Source: Pseudomonadales bacterium (GTDB lineage Bacteria > Pseudomonadota > Gammaproteobacteria > Pseudomonadales > Ketobacteraceae). From it: a DNA stretch of 64,000 nucleotides. Within the stretch, counting starts at the first letter, position 1, and each line of letters opens with the position of its first letter. The position numbers and the translations under genes were made by a program. The stretch lies in assembly GCA_002708905.1 (NCBI GenBank), contig PAPM01000002.1:110593-174592 (forward strand), given 5' to 3'. The notes below the pieces were generated by a model that was given only the letters and a program-made list of their open reading frames with translations, had not been told where the DNA came from and ran no database searches. Shown piece after piece: positions 50,549 to 61,864 of the stretch.

Positions 50549-52267
50549 CTATTGAGCTTGCCTTCTGAACCAGCCCAATCCTGCCAGAACCAGCATTAAA
50601 CCTAAATTCAGTGAGCCACCACCGGAGCTACTGGAGCCGCTGCTTTGACCGGAGTTGTCATCGCTGGTGGTATCGTCATCCGAGGAGCGGTCATCGTCGC
50701 TATCATCACCTGTACTATCATCGGTACCAAAACTAATGCTGTCCTCCACCATATTGTTAGCAAGCTGTTCGTCGATCTCATCACTGCTTACACTGCTGGT
50801 GACAATATAAGGACCGGCGCTGTCTGAACTGACGCTGAGTGTAATGATCTCGCTGGCGTTGGCATTGAGGGAATCGAGGCGACAGGTTGCCAGGGTATCC
50901 ACCACAGAGCATTGTGTGCTGAGGCTGAACGGATCGGCACCGTCAATCCGCACGCCAGCGTCCACTTGAAACTGAAACTGCAGATGGTGGGCCGCCACGG
51001 GTCCCTGGTTAGTGATGGTCGCTTCCACCGTGGTGGTACCATTCGCCAGCACACGGGTTGCGGTGGCCAGGTCCAGATCCAGGGTCAGGTCAAAAACGGC
51101 GAACCCGCCTGCGCTGCCCACATAGGCAAAGCGGGAATCCGGTGACAGGATCACCCGTTCGTTCTGACGTAATTCCACCACCCCATCCTGTCCATGTACT
51201 TCGGCGCCGGCATAATGCAGTTCGCCGCTATCCAGGTCGCGGTGAAACAGGATCAAGGTATCCTGGATGGTGTCGGTGGCATAGGCCAGATGCCCATTGT
51301 TACTGAATTGAAGATTGTTGACCCAGATCAGACGATCCATATCGGCATCCGGGGTGTCCACATTGGCCGTTCCGGAAAAACTCAGTGAGCCGGTGGGGGT
51401 GATCTGGAATTCGAATATCTCTGAGTTACTGGTGCAGGTGGCATACAGATGCCGACCATCGGGGCTAATGGCAAGGTCGGTGGGTTGATTCAGTCCGCCC
51501 AGTCCATCCTGGGTAAAGTCCGCCTGATCCACGTAGGATAGCGCTCCGGTTGTGGTGTCCCTTTGAAAGTGGCCAATAACACCGTTGGAACTGGAGGAAG
51601 AAACCCACATACCCACATAAAGGTGGTTTTGATCCGGGCTGATAATTACTGATGTGGGATAGTCATAACCGGAGGTGAATTCAGGCTCTACTTCGGTAAT
51701 AAACTGTACTTCCCTCAAGGTGCCGTTCGCCGCCCGTTGCAGTACGGTTACTGAGTGGCTGTTGAGGCTGGCCACATACAAAAACTGACCGTCGTCAGAC
51801 AGAGTGAAGCGGGCGGGCGATGCCAATCCCCGTTGCGAATACTCCTGGACTTCCACCAAAGCCCCGGTGTCGGCGTTGCGCTCAAATACAAAAATGGAAT
51901 TATCGGTATCTTCGGGTGAACCTCCCAACACATAGATGTGGCGTTCGTCCGACGACATTTCGATGTCCTGTGGACGATGGGTACCTGCACCGGTGTCTTC
52001 ATCACCCAGCACAGTGTCGATAACGGATAACAGTTTGGAGCCTGGACTCCGTTGCATAATATTAATGGCGTCATCAACACCGGCAATGCTGTAGACGAAG
52101 CGATTGTCTGCGGTGCTGACACTATCGTAGGTAAAGTGGAAATGCTCACTACCCGGAGCATCATTGACCAAGGTCTGCAGGTGGCTCAAGGGAGCGGATT
52201 GAACTGGGTTACTAAATAGTGAAATACCGGCAACGACAGATAAAATGAGAGGGGCTTGTTTCGACAT
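50549..52267 (-). CDS. Beta-propeller protein with GlyGly-CTERM sorting signal
   Basis: A 572-residue exported protein. Signal peptide (APLILSVVAGISLFSNPVQS); residues about 50-390 form repeated propeller blades of the lactonase/YVTN type (VTVLQRAANGTLREVQFITE; LAISPDGRHLYATCTSN; VILSPDSRFAYVGSAG). A CARDB/DUF11-like beta-sandwich follows, then an Asp/Ser linker and the tail SSGGGSLNLGLMLVLAGLGW plus FRRQAQ, a GlyGly-CTERM signal processed by rhombosortase in other gammaproteobacteria. The final destination is probably the cell surface or the medium via type II secretion. No enzyme activity is implied by the propeller alone. Confidence 0.8.
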   Translation of the reverse strand: MSKQAPLILSVVAGISLFSNPVQSAPLSHLQTLVNDAPGSEHFHFTYDSVSTADNRFVYSIAGVDDAINIMQRSPGSKLLSVIDTVLGDEDTGAGTHRPQDIEMSSDERHIYVLGGSPEDTDNSIFVFERNADTGALVEVQEYSQRGLASPARFTLSDDGQFLYVASLNSHSVTVLQRAANGTLREVQFITEVEPEFTSGYDYPTSVIISPDQNHLYVGMWVSSSSSNGVIGHFQRDTTTGALSYVDQADFTQDGLGGLNQPTDLAISPDGRHLYATCTSNSEIFEFQITPTGSLSFSGTANVDTPDADMDRLIWVNNLQFSNNGHLAYATDTIQDTLILFHRDLDSGELHYAGAEVHGQDGVVELRQNERVILSPDSRFAYVGSAGGFAVFDLTLDLDLATATRVLANGTTTVEATITNQGPVAAHHLQFQFQVDAGVRIDGADPFSLSTQCSVVDTLATCRLDSLNANASEIITLSVSSDSAGPYIVTSSVSSDEIDEQLANNMVEDSISFGTDDSTGDDSDDDRSSDDDTTSDDNSGQSSGSSSSGGGSLNLGLMLVLAGLGWFRRQAQ

Positions 52268-52416
52268 TGGGTCACATCCTTGCGCAAATAAATGGTCACA
52301 AAAATTAAATAAGCAGTTAAGCCCGAGCGGATCTGCTCAGGTCATCTTGGATATGACAGGATCAGGGCAAAAATTTTGCGAAGGAAAGGAAACTGGATCT
52401 ATGGCTGGAATAGAAC

Positions 52417-52450
52417 AAGGGTGTCGTGCTTGCTGCAGCGCGACACCCTT
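52417..52450. terminator. Intrinsic terminator-like hairpin after katG
   Basis: AAGGGTGTCG (52417-52426) and CGACACCCTT (52441-52450) make a perfect 10-bp stem with a 14-base loop. On the minus strand it lies 18 bases after the katG stop codon and is followed by TTGTTCTATTCC, a partly T-rich tail. It probably terminates katG. Confidence 0.7.
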
Positions 52451-52468
52451 ATCCTGTTTTCACGTTTT

Positions 52469-54769
<2,301 letters not shown>

Positions 54770-54819
54770 CTACAAGTTGCATATTTTTATTACAACCATA
54801 TGTTTTATCTATAACGGCA

Positions 54820-56577
54820 CTACAGCTCTTCCTGAGCTTTGAATTGCAGAGAGGAGAGACGGCGATAAAGTTCATTATTTTCCAACAGTTCCTTGTGGGA
54901 ACCAATGGCTTCGATGTGGCCTTTGTTTAACACTGCAATCCGGTCTGCATTTTTCACGGTGGCCAGGCGATGGGCAATGACCAGGGTGGTTCGGCCTTGC
55001 ATCAGCGTATCCAGTGCCTGTTGCACCAGAAACTCACTTTGTGCATCCAGTGCACTGGTAGCTTCATCCAGCAACAGGATGGGGCTGTCAGCCAGTAATG
55101 CGCGGGCAATGGCAATACGTTGCTTTTGTCCACCGGATAAGCCGATACCACCATCGCCCAAACGGGTGTCATAGCCATGGGGGAATTCTGAAATAAAATC
55201 ATGGGCGTGGGCGGCTTTGGCCACTTGCTCCACTTGTTGAAGCGTCGCTGTGGGATTGCCATAGCGAATGTTTTCCAGAATGGTGCCGTAAAACAAACTG
55301 GGTGATTGGGTAACAATGGCAAAGCATTTGCGCAGTGTTTTCAACGGCAGGTTTTTAATGTTGACCCCATCCAACAGGATTGCGCCGGTGTTGCTTTCAT
55401 AAAAGCGTAATAACAAATCAAACAACGTGGATTTGCCGGCACCGGATGGACCCACCAAGGCCAGTGTTTCTCCGGGGTGTATTTCCAGTGACAACTGATC
55501 GATGGCAGGTTCGTCGGGACGGCTGGGGTAATGAAAGCTCAGGGATTGAATTGAAATCGCGCCCTGCAGAGGAAGCGTTAAGGGTTTGGTGTCCGGTGCT
55601 TCGATGATTTCTGACGTGGACTGCAACAGTTCAAACAGGCGCTGGGTGGCGCCTGCAGCACGCTGCAACTCGCCGATTACTTCGGAGATGGAAGCCACCG
55701 CTGAACCCACGATGACGCTGTAAAACACGAACGCCGCCAGTTCTCCACCACTGATGGCGCCATTGATGACGTCCACTCCCCCCACCCACAGCATTACGCC
55801 CACGGCGCTCAGCACCAGGATGATGACAGCAACAATCAGAAATCCACGCTGCACATTGCGCTGAATGGCAACGCGAAAGGCGGTCTCAACAAAGGTTTTG
55901 AATTTGGCCTTGTCTTCTTCCTGATGATTGTAGGCCTGCACGGTCTTGATGTTGCCCAGGATTTCTCCAACATAGGAACCCACATCCGCCACTTTATCCT
56001 GACTGTGTTTGGATAGACCGCGAACCCGGCGTCCGAACAAGAGAATCGGTGTTACCACCAACGGTACCGACACCAGCACAATGGCGGTTAACTTGGCATT
56101 GGTGATAAACAACCAGATCAATCCACCCAGAAACATGATCAGATTGCGTAATGCCATCGACAGGGAGGAGCCCACCACGGATTGAATCAGGGTGGTATCC
56201 GTTGTGATGCGGGATTGAATCTCCAGGGATCGGTTGTGTTCGAAGAAGCCGGGATGCAGGTCAATCAGGTGATTGAAAACCCGTTCCCGCAGATCTGCCA
56301 CCACCCGCTCCCCCAACCAGGATACCCAGTAGTAACGGGTAAAGGTGCCTGCCGCGAGAATCACAGCAATACCAATGAAAAGAAAGACATAAAAACGCAG
56401 CTGGACGGTGGAGGCAGTGGCGATGCCCTGGTCGATCAGCAGGCGGATACCCTGGCCGATGGAAAGCATGGCGGTCGAGGTGACCAACAGGGCAAGCAGT
56501 CCATAGATAATCTGGCGTCGATAGGGTGACACGATGGCCCAGGCGAGTGATGCCGGGCTGGAGGTGTTGGAAGTCAT
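54820..56577 (-). CDS. ABC exporter, fused permease and ATPase (MsbA-related)
   Basis: A 585-residue homodimeric-type exporter. Six helices occupy the first 300 residues (IIYGLLALLVTSTAMLSIGQ and others), and the ATPase domain has Walker A GPSGAGKST, Q-loop FAIVTQSPSLF, canonical signature LSGGQKQRIAIARALL, Walker B ILLLDEATSALD with catalytic Glu, and the H-loop VIAHRLATVK. The family includes lipid and drug exporters; the overall look is close to MsbA-related half-transporters with an unknown substrate. ATG 56577 is preferred over an ATG at 56598; neither has a clear ribosome binding site. It lies 134 bases downstream of katG's start on the same strand, so probably an independent unit. Confidence 0.83.
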   Translation of the reverse strand: MTSNTSSPASLAWAIVSPYRRQIIYGLLALLVTSTAMLSIGQGIRLLIDQGIATASTVQLRFYVFLFIGIAVILAAGTFTRYYWVSWLGERVVADLRERVFNHLIDLHPGFFEHNRSLEIQSRITTDTTLIQSVVGSSLSMALRNLIMFLGGLIWLFITNAKLTAIVLVSVPLVVTPILLFGRRVRGLSKHSQDKVADVGSYVGEILGNIKTVQAYNHQEEDKAKFKTFVETAFRVAIQRNVQRGFLIVAVIILVLSAVGVMLWVGGVDVINGAISGGELAAFVFYSVIVGSAVASISEVIGELQRAAGATQRLFELLQSTSEIIEAPDTKPLTLPLQGAISIQSLSFHYPSRPDEPAIDQLSLEIHPGETLALVGPSGAGKSTLFDLLLRFYESNTGAILLDGVNIKNLPLKTLRKCFAIVTQSPSLFYGTILENIRYGNPTATLQQVEQVAKAAHAHDFISEFPHGYDTRLGDGGIGLSGGQKQRIAIARALLADSPILLLDEATSALDAQSEFLVQQALDTLMQGRTTLVIAHRLATVKNADRIAVLNKGHIEAIGSHKELLENNELYRRLSSLQFKAQEEL

Positions 56578-56725
56578 TGTAATTGTTGGAATCCACATGC
56601 ATGGCGGGTGAATGGAGGCGTTAAGCCTATATTAGCGGGAACCGGTTTTGTATGGAATTCGTTACCAGCCCTGTTTGAACAGGACGGAGTACTATAATTA
56701 ATGAATCTATCAAGCGGGGTCGGTT

Positions 56726-58639
56726 GTGAGTCTTGTTGTGGCTCGATTAATTATACATTGGCGTATTTGGGGATTGTTGATGGTTTTGGCTATTGCGCTG
56801 AACCCGCAAGCCTATGCCTCCAGTGCAGTTGATCCCTTCTCTCTGCAGCGGGTGGAAATGCAACCTGTGCCCGCCGAATACGCATCCTTCTGGATTGAAG
56901 ATGACAGCCGGGTGAAAGGACAGCTGCCCGCTGAGGAAGTGTGGCGACCGGTTGAATTTGCCACGATCACGGCTGGCCCGCTGACCAAACCGATCTGGTT
57001 TCGCATTCCGGTGCAGAACGTCACCCAGGCGACGCTGACCAATATAGCGGAAGTCCGTTGGCTGAATATTGATAGGGTCGATTATTACATCCAACGTGCA
57101 AACGGGCAGGAACATCATTTCCTTGGAATCAATGAACAGGGTGAACTGGTACCGGCCAAGAACTCCAGCTTTGACTTTCCTCTGACGTTGCAACCGCTGG
57201 AACAGGTTACGTTATTGTTCCGGGTGGAAACCCGTTACTTCAGTTTTCTGCCACTGTTTATCTGGGATCAACAGGCCTACGAAGCGCACCTGGTTACCGT
57301 TCACAATTGGTATATTCTCGGTTTTGGCGCTTTGATGGCGTTGCTGCTTTATAATTTTTCTCTCAGTGTTTTTGTCCGGGATCGCGCGTATCTGTTTTAC
57401 TGCTGTTATGTGGTGTCCATCCTCATCTATGAAATGGCGTTCAACGGCATGGGTAATGTATTTGTATGGCAAGACAGCATATGGATGCATAAGAACGGAT
57501 TGGGACTTGGAATTTATCTGAGTTTTCTGGCCGGCACGCTGTTTTTCAGGGAGTTTCTTAATATCGGTGCCTACAGTGTCTGGTTGCAACGGCTCGTCGA
57601 TCTTTCCATAGTCTATTGGTTGATTGCGCTGGCAGCACTGTTCACCCTGGATACTTTTTTCCAGAACAGTATTTATATGAGTATGATCGCCTGTGTGTTT
57701 GCATTGGCGGGCTCATGCTATCTCTGGTATCTCGGCAATCCGTTGGCAAAGTATTACCTGTTGGCCTGGGTCACCCTGCTGTTTTTTACCGTGCTGATGC
57801 TATTGATGATCATCGGTGTGTTGCCCCACCACCCTGTAACAGAACATGGTCAGATGATTGGCTTTGTGACGGAAATGCTCTTTTTGTCCTTTGCTTTGGC
57901 AGCCCGCATCAATCTGGAACGGGATCAACGGGAGAAGGCCCAGAAGCAGGCGTTGAAGCTGCAACTGGATATTAACCGGGAGCGGGAAAACACCATCGAG
58001 GCGCAGCAGAAAGTGCTGGAACTGGAAAAACATAACAATCAGATGCTGGAACAACGGGTGCAGGAACGGACTCTGGAGTTGCAGGATGCGCTGGGTAATC
58101 TGTCGGTGGCCAATCAGGAATTGGCACGACTCACCGTGACCGATCCGTTAACCGGAACCGCCAACCGTCGACACTTTGATGAAATGCTGGACGTGGAAAT
58201 CCAGCGTGCGGCGAGGAGCTCGTTACCTCTCTCTTTAATATTGATCGACATCGATCACTTTAAGCAATTGAATGACCAGCACGGCCACATTGCCGGGGAT
58301 GAATGCCTGAAGCACTTTGCTGACCTGCTGACGCGGATGGTGAATCGAAAAACCGATCTTGTGGCCCGCTACGGCGGAGAGGAGTTTGCCCTGGTGCTTC
58401 CGGAAACCAGTCAGGATGCGGCGTTTGTGGTGGCGGAAAAAGTACGCCTGGCAGTGGAGGACATGCGCTTCTCTTTTAAGGGGACCATTATTCCCATTAC
58501 GGTAAGCCTGGGTGTGGTGGGCCTGATACCGAAACAAGGTATGACCGTGACGGATTTCGTGGATGCGGCGGATAATGCGTTATATTCGGCGAAGCACGGA
58601 GGCCGTAATCGATCGGTGATGGCGACGGCGGCTTCATAG
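56726..58639 (+). CDS. 7TMR-DISM diguanylate cyclase
   Basis: A 637-residue membrane sensor-cyclase. After a signal segment (LLMVLAIALNPQAYA) comes a 7TMR-DISMED2-type extracytoplasmic domain (about 35-190; VEMQPVPAEYASFWIEDDSR, then TKPIWFRIPVQNVT), seven membrane helices (about 195-400), a coiled coil (EAQQKVLELEKHNNQMLEQR) and a C-terminal GGDEF domain. The active site is GGEEF at 550-554 and the I-site RKTD is intact, so cyclic di-GMP feedback is likely. The DISMED2 domain is thought to bind carbohydrate-like ligands. GTG start at 56726 with GGGGT upstream. Its end overlaps the convergent LysR gene by six bases. Confidence 0.9.
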   Translation: MSLVVARLIIHWRIWGLLMVLAIALNPQAYASSAVDPFSLQRVEMQPVPAEYASFWIEDDSRVKGQLPAEEVWRPVEFATITAGPLTKPIWFRIPVQNVTQATLTNIAEVRWLNIDRVDYYIQRANGQEHHFLGINEQGELVPAKNSSFDFPLTLQPLEQVTLLFRVETRYFSFLPLFIWDQQAYEAHLVTVHNWYILGFGALMALLLYNFSLSVFVRDRAYLFYCCYVVSILIYEMAFNGMGNVFVWQDSIWMHKNGLGLGIYLSFLAGTLFFREFLNIGAYSVWLQRLVDLSIVYWLIALAALFTLDTFFQNSIYMSMIACVFALAGSCYLWYLGNPLAKYYLLAWVTLLFFTVLMLLMIIGVLPHHPVTEHGQMIGFVTEMLFLSFALAARINLERDQREKAQKQALKLQLDINRERENTIEAQQKVLELEKHNNQMLEQRVQERTLELQDALGNLSVANQELARLTVTDPLTGTANRRHFDEMLDVEIQRAARSSLPLSLILIDIDHFKQLNDQHGHIAGDECLKHFADLLTRMVNRKTDLVARYGGEEFALVLPETSQDAAFVVAEKVRLAVEDMRFSFKGTIIPITVSLGVVGLIPKQGMTVTDFVDAADNALYSAKHGGRNRSVMATAAS

Positions 58640-59542
58640 CCCGGCAAGCTGTTGCTCCAGCAGCGCTCGAAACCACCCGTGAGCAGGGTCCCTTTCCAGG
58701 GCTTTTGGCCACTGCAGATAAATGGGGATGCCGGGTATCGCCACCGGAAACGCTAAAATCTGTAAGCCCAGGCTTGGCGCCAACTCCTGGGCCATGCGCC
58801 TTGGCACGGTCGCAATCAGGTCGCTGTTGCCGGCCACCGCCAGCAAATTCCCGTAGTGCATCACCTGAGCCCCCACCCGTCTGCGCCAACCCGGCTTCCC
58901 CAGTATCTGATCCAAGGGCAGGATTTGTTGTTCCCGTGGCGGCAGTACCACGTGTTCAGCTGCCAGAAACCCCTGCAGTGACAATTGCCCTTGTATCTCA
59001 GGGTGTTGTTCACGTGCTACGACCGCCAGCTGTTCCTCCATCACGACTTTGGCCTGCAGACGGTCATCGGTGGGTAATTGGGAATCGATGGCGAAATCCG
59101 CTTTGCCATCCAGCAGCAGCCGTTGCCATTGATCCAGCTGCGGCAGGCAGCGTACCCGGGTCTGCGGACTGGATTGGCGCAGCTTCACCATCAGCGGGCC
59201 CAGTGCCATGAATTCGAAGTAATCCGGGGCCAACACCTGAAAGGTCCGTTCGCTGGTGGCGGGATCAAAGCAGTTGGCCGGATCCAGGGCTTGGGCAATT
59301 TTTTGTAAGTGTTCACTTACTGCGGCGTAGAGCTCCTGGGCACGGGGCGTTGGGTTTAAACCGCCCCGGGTTCGGGTGAACAGGGGATCGTTCACCGTGA
59401 GGCGCAGGCGTTGCAGGGCGGCGCTGACGGCCGGCTGGCTCATACCCAGTCGTGCGGCGGCCTGACCCAGTTTTCCCTCCTCCACCACTGCGATGAATAC
59501 CGGCAGCAGGTTCAGATCCACAGATCGTAAATTCAGTTTCAT
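58634..59542 (-). CDS. LysR-type transcriptional regulator
   Basis: A 302-residue regulator. The N-terminal winged helix reads LLPVFIAVVEEGKLGQAAAR, LGMSQPAVSAALQRLR and VNDPLFTRTRGGLNPTPRAQ; the C-terminal two-domain effector-binding region follows. It is divergent from the fatty acid hydroxylase family gene at 59628 with 85 bases between, so that gene is the likely target. A 22-base inverted repeat at 59544-59565 is a good binding-site candidate. The effector is unknown. Confidence 0.92.
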   Translation of the reverse strand: MKLNLRSVDLNLLPVFIAVVEEGKLGQAAARLGMSQPAVSAALQRLRLTVNDPLFTRTRGGLNPTPRAQELYAAVSEHLQKIAQALDPANCFDPATSERTFQVLAPDYFEFMALGPLMVKLRQSSPQTRVRCLPQLDQWQRLLLDGKADFAIDSQLPTDDRLQAKVVMEEQLAVVAREQHPEIQGQLSLQGFLAAEHVVLPPREQQILPLDQILGKPGWRRRVGAQVMHYGNLLAVAGNSDLIATVPRRMAQELAPSLGLQILAFPVAIPGIPIYLQWPKALERDPAHGWFRALLEQQLAGL

Positions 59543-59543
59543 G

Positions 59544-59565
59544 GATATTTAATATATTTAATATC
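59544..59565. promoter_or_regulatory. AT-rich inverted repeat in LysR divergent promoter
   Basis: GATATTTAATATATTTAATATC is a near-perfect inverted repeat, with outer arms GATATT and AATATC. It begins two bases upstream of the LysR ATG. LysR proteins bind T-N11-A dyads in this position, usually between the regulator and its target. The sequence is also so AT-rich that it may double as the -10 region. Confidence 0.45.
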
Positions 59566-59627
59566 GATTGGATGAATATTATAGGCCAGATCAGACTTAT
59601 CTTCAGGTTTCACACTGGAGAAGAATA

Positions 59628-60494
59628 ATGACACTCAATGATCTGGTTTCCCTTTCTATCGTGGCCTTTGTAGCCCTGGCGTCATTGGCAGAGTGGTTGA
59701 GCGGGCGCAGTGCGAATGGTGCCCGCACCGCCCGTGACTGGCAGATGGCCGGGCTTACTGTGGGCATGATGGTCGCGGTGCAGAGGCCGTTGGTGTTGCT
59801 GGTCATTGGATTGGGCCTGACGGCGCTCTTCCCCAACAGCGCCGGCTCACTGGCCTGGTTGGAGGAAGCCTACTTTTGGCCCACATTGATTGCGTTCTTC
59901 TGTCTGGAAGAACTGATACATGGGGCGGGTCATTACTTTGCCCATTGTCGGCGCCCCAAGGCCCGTTGGGCGCAGGCGGTCCAGGCGGTGTATAAGTTGT
60001 CCCATCGTCCTCATCATATGAGTGGCGACGACGAGCGGGGCAAATTGAATGTGGTGCAGACCTTCACCAATGGCTGGCTCTGGTGGTTTGTCATGCCCAA
60101 CTACTGGTTTCAGTTGTTGGCCCTGTATCTGGGCCTTACGGAAGTGTTCCTGTGGGGCACGGTGACAAAGGGCCTGTGGGCCGCTCATACCCATGTGAAC
60201 TGGAACTACGATCTGTACTTTCACAATCACAAATGGGCCTGGGTGCGTCAAACCATGTGGGCACTGGCGCATATCATTACCTTCCCTACCCAGCATCATC
60301 ATCACCATGCCCGGGGCAAGAACTCAGCAAAGAATGTGTGCGGCTCACTGGCGTTGTTTGATTGGCTCTTGTTCGGGACCCTGGCGATCGAGACCCAGCG
60401 ACCGGAGGTATATGGCTGGCGTCAAACGGAACGGGAACAGAAAAGTGCGCTGTATCGTTACTTCAACACCGATGTAAAACAATATCTTCGTTAG
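59628..60494 (+). CDS. Fatty acid hydroxylase/sterol desaturase family protein
   Basis: A 288-residue membrane-bound di-iron oxygenase. It has four or so helices and the histidine clusters HGAGHYFAHC, LSHRPHHMSG, AAHTHVNWNYD and PTQHHHHHARGKNSAKN, which match the HX3H/HX2HH type of iron ligands. Family members hydroxylate or desaturate sterols, carotenoids or fatty acids. ATG 59628 has GGAG eight bases upstream and suits a start before the first helix; a 59568 start is unlikely. Probably controlled by the divergent LysR regulator. The product is unknown. Confidence 0.88.
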   Translation: MTLNDLVSLSIVAFVALASLAEWLSGRSANGARTARDWQMAGLTVGMMVAVQRPLVLLVIGLGLTALFPNSAGSLAWLEEAYFWPTLIAFFCLEELIHGAGHYFAHCRRPKARWAQAVQAVYKLSHRPHHMSGDDERGKLNVVQTFTNGWLWWFVMPNYWFQLLALYLGLTEVFLWGTVTKGLWAAHTHVNWNYDLYFHNHKWAWVRQTMWALAHIITFPTQHHHHHARGKNSAKNVCGSLALFDWLLFGTLAIETQRPEVYGWRQTEREQKSALYRYFNTDVKQYLR

Positions 60495-60543
60495 CCGGAT
60501 CATAAACGGTATGCTGTGGCAGACTTAACGTACCGGCGCAGTA

Positions 60544-61407
60544 ATGAACACAGCACACAATAACGCTCCCCTGGCGGCAATCTGGATGACAGGCACCCTG
60601 CTGTCATTCAGTGTCATGGCTATAGCCGCCCGGGAATTATCGAAAGATTTTACCACCTTCCAGATTCTGGCGTTGCGCAGCGCCATCGGCTTGCTGGTGA
60701 TTACCCTGGTGGTGCTGCATTTGGGCTGGCATCATATTTCGTTGCATCAGCTCAAGACCCACCAGCTGAGAAACATTGCCCACTTTCTCGGACAGTTCGG
60801 TTGGTTTTTTGCGATTGCCTATATTCCGTTGGCGGCAGTGTTCGCGATTGAATTTACCGTGCCGCTGTGGACCATGATCTTTGCCGCCTTGCTGTTGCGG
60901 GAACGTATCACAGCACATCGGTTGTTGGCCTTGGGGTTGGGAATTGCAGGTGTGGTGGTGATTCTGCGACCCGGTTGGGAAATCGTGCATGTGGCGGCCC
61001 TGGCTATGCTGGGCGGGGCGTTGGCCTACGGGTTATCCCACACCCTGACCAAAAAGCTGGCGGCTGACAACAGTCCGCTCTGTATCCTGTTTTTTATGAT
61101 GGCTATGCAATTGCCGTTGGGCCTGATACCGGCGGCATTTGATTGGGTTACGCCACAATTGCATCATTGGCCCTGGCTGATCCTGGTGGGCCTTACGGGG
61201 CTTACTGCACATTATTGTATGGTCAGGGCGCTGGCCCTGGCGGATGCCTCGGTGGTGATTCCCATGGATCTGATTCGCCTGCCGTTGATCGCGCTGTTGG
61301 GCTTCCTGCTCTATGGCGAGCAGGTGGATCTTCTGTTTATTGTCGGCGCCGGATTGATTTTGTCAGGCAATCTGCTCAATCTGTTCGGTGAACGTCAGGT
61401 TAGGTAA
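60544..61407 (+). CDS. DMT-family (EamA) transporter
   Basis: A 287-residue inner-membrane protein with ten helices in two repeats of the EamA type. The first repeat starts LAAIWMTGTLLSFSVMAIAA and has GQFGWFFAIAYIPLAAVFAI; the second has AMLGGALAYGLSHTLTKKLA and HYCMVRALALADASVVIPMD. Such proteins export amino acids, purines or other metabolites. It starts 49 bases after the hydroxylase gene's stop codon, without a strong ribosome binding site. Confidence 0.88.
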   Translation: MNTAHNNAPLAAIWMTGTLLSFSVMAIAARELSKDFTTFQILALRSAIGLLVITLVVLHLGWHHISLHQLKTHQLRNIAHFLGQFGWFFAIAYIPLAAVFAIEFTVPLWTMIFAALLLRERITAHRLLALGLGIAGVVVILRPGWEIVHVAALAMLGGALAYGLSHTLTKKLAADNSPLCILFFMMAMQLPLGLIPAAFDWVTPQLHHWPWLILVGLTGLTAHYCMVRALALADASVVIPMDLIRLPLIALLGFLLYGEQVDLLFIVGAGLILSGNLLNLFGERQVR

Positions 61408-61447
61408 GAACGAATTATGCAATAGCGGATGACTAAGGATGAATGAT

Positions 61448-61855
61448 ATGTACACAGGTAGTTGTCTTTGTGGCGGGATCAAATTTCAAATTGAAGGGGA
61501 ACTGGAACCTATCCAGATCTGCCATTGCGTACAGTGCCGCAAGGCTCAAGGCAGTGCGATAGTCACCAACATTCCGGTGCAGGAATCCAATTTCACATTG
61601 TCGCAGGGGCAGGAACTGATCGGCGCCTTTGAATCCTCTCCCGGTAAACAGCGTTGTTTCTGCAAAAACTGTGGCTCACCGGTTTACAGCAAAACCGCCA
61701 AGCTGCCAGGTGTGTTGCGGATTCGCGCGGGAACCCTGGACGGAGATCTTAACACCAGGCCCGTGGCCCACTTCTATACGAATTACAAAGTGAATTGGTA
61801 CGAGTTTAATGACGATCTGCCGAAGTTCGCAGAAGGCCTGGAAACACAAAGCTAG
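61448..61855 (+). CDS. GFA-family (Mss4-like) zinc protein
   Basis: A 135-residue protein of the glutathione-dependent formaldehyde-activating enzyme (GFA) family. Zinc-ligand cysteines are in YTGSCLCGGIKF, ICHCVQCRKAQG and CFCKNCGSPVYS. Many members are not true GFA enzymes, so activity is not assured. ATG 61448 is preferred over 61439 because AAGGAT is well spaced from it. It is 40 bases after the DMT gene and ten before the next, so all three may share a transcript. Confidence 0.88.
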   Translation: MYTGSCLCGGIKFQIEGELEPIQICHCVQCRKAQGSAIVTNIPVQESNFTLSQGQELIGAFESSPGKQRCFCKNCGSPVYSKTAKLPGVLRIRAGTLDGDLNTRPVAHFYTNYKVNWYEFNDDLPKFAEGLETQS

Positions 61856-61864
61856 TGGAGCGTT

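Noticed and set aside
56670..56683. LexA-like box CCTGTTTGAACAGG
   Set aside because: The CTGT and ACAG half-sites are four bases apart, whereas the known LexA box has eight.
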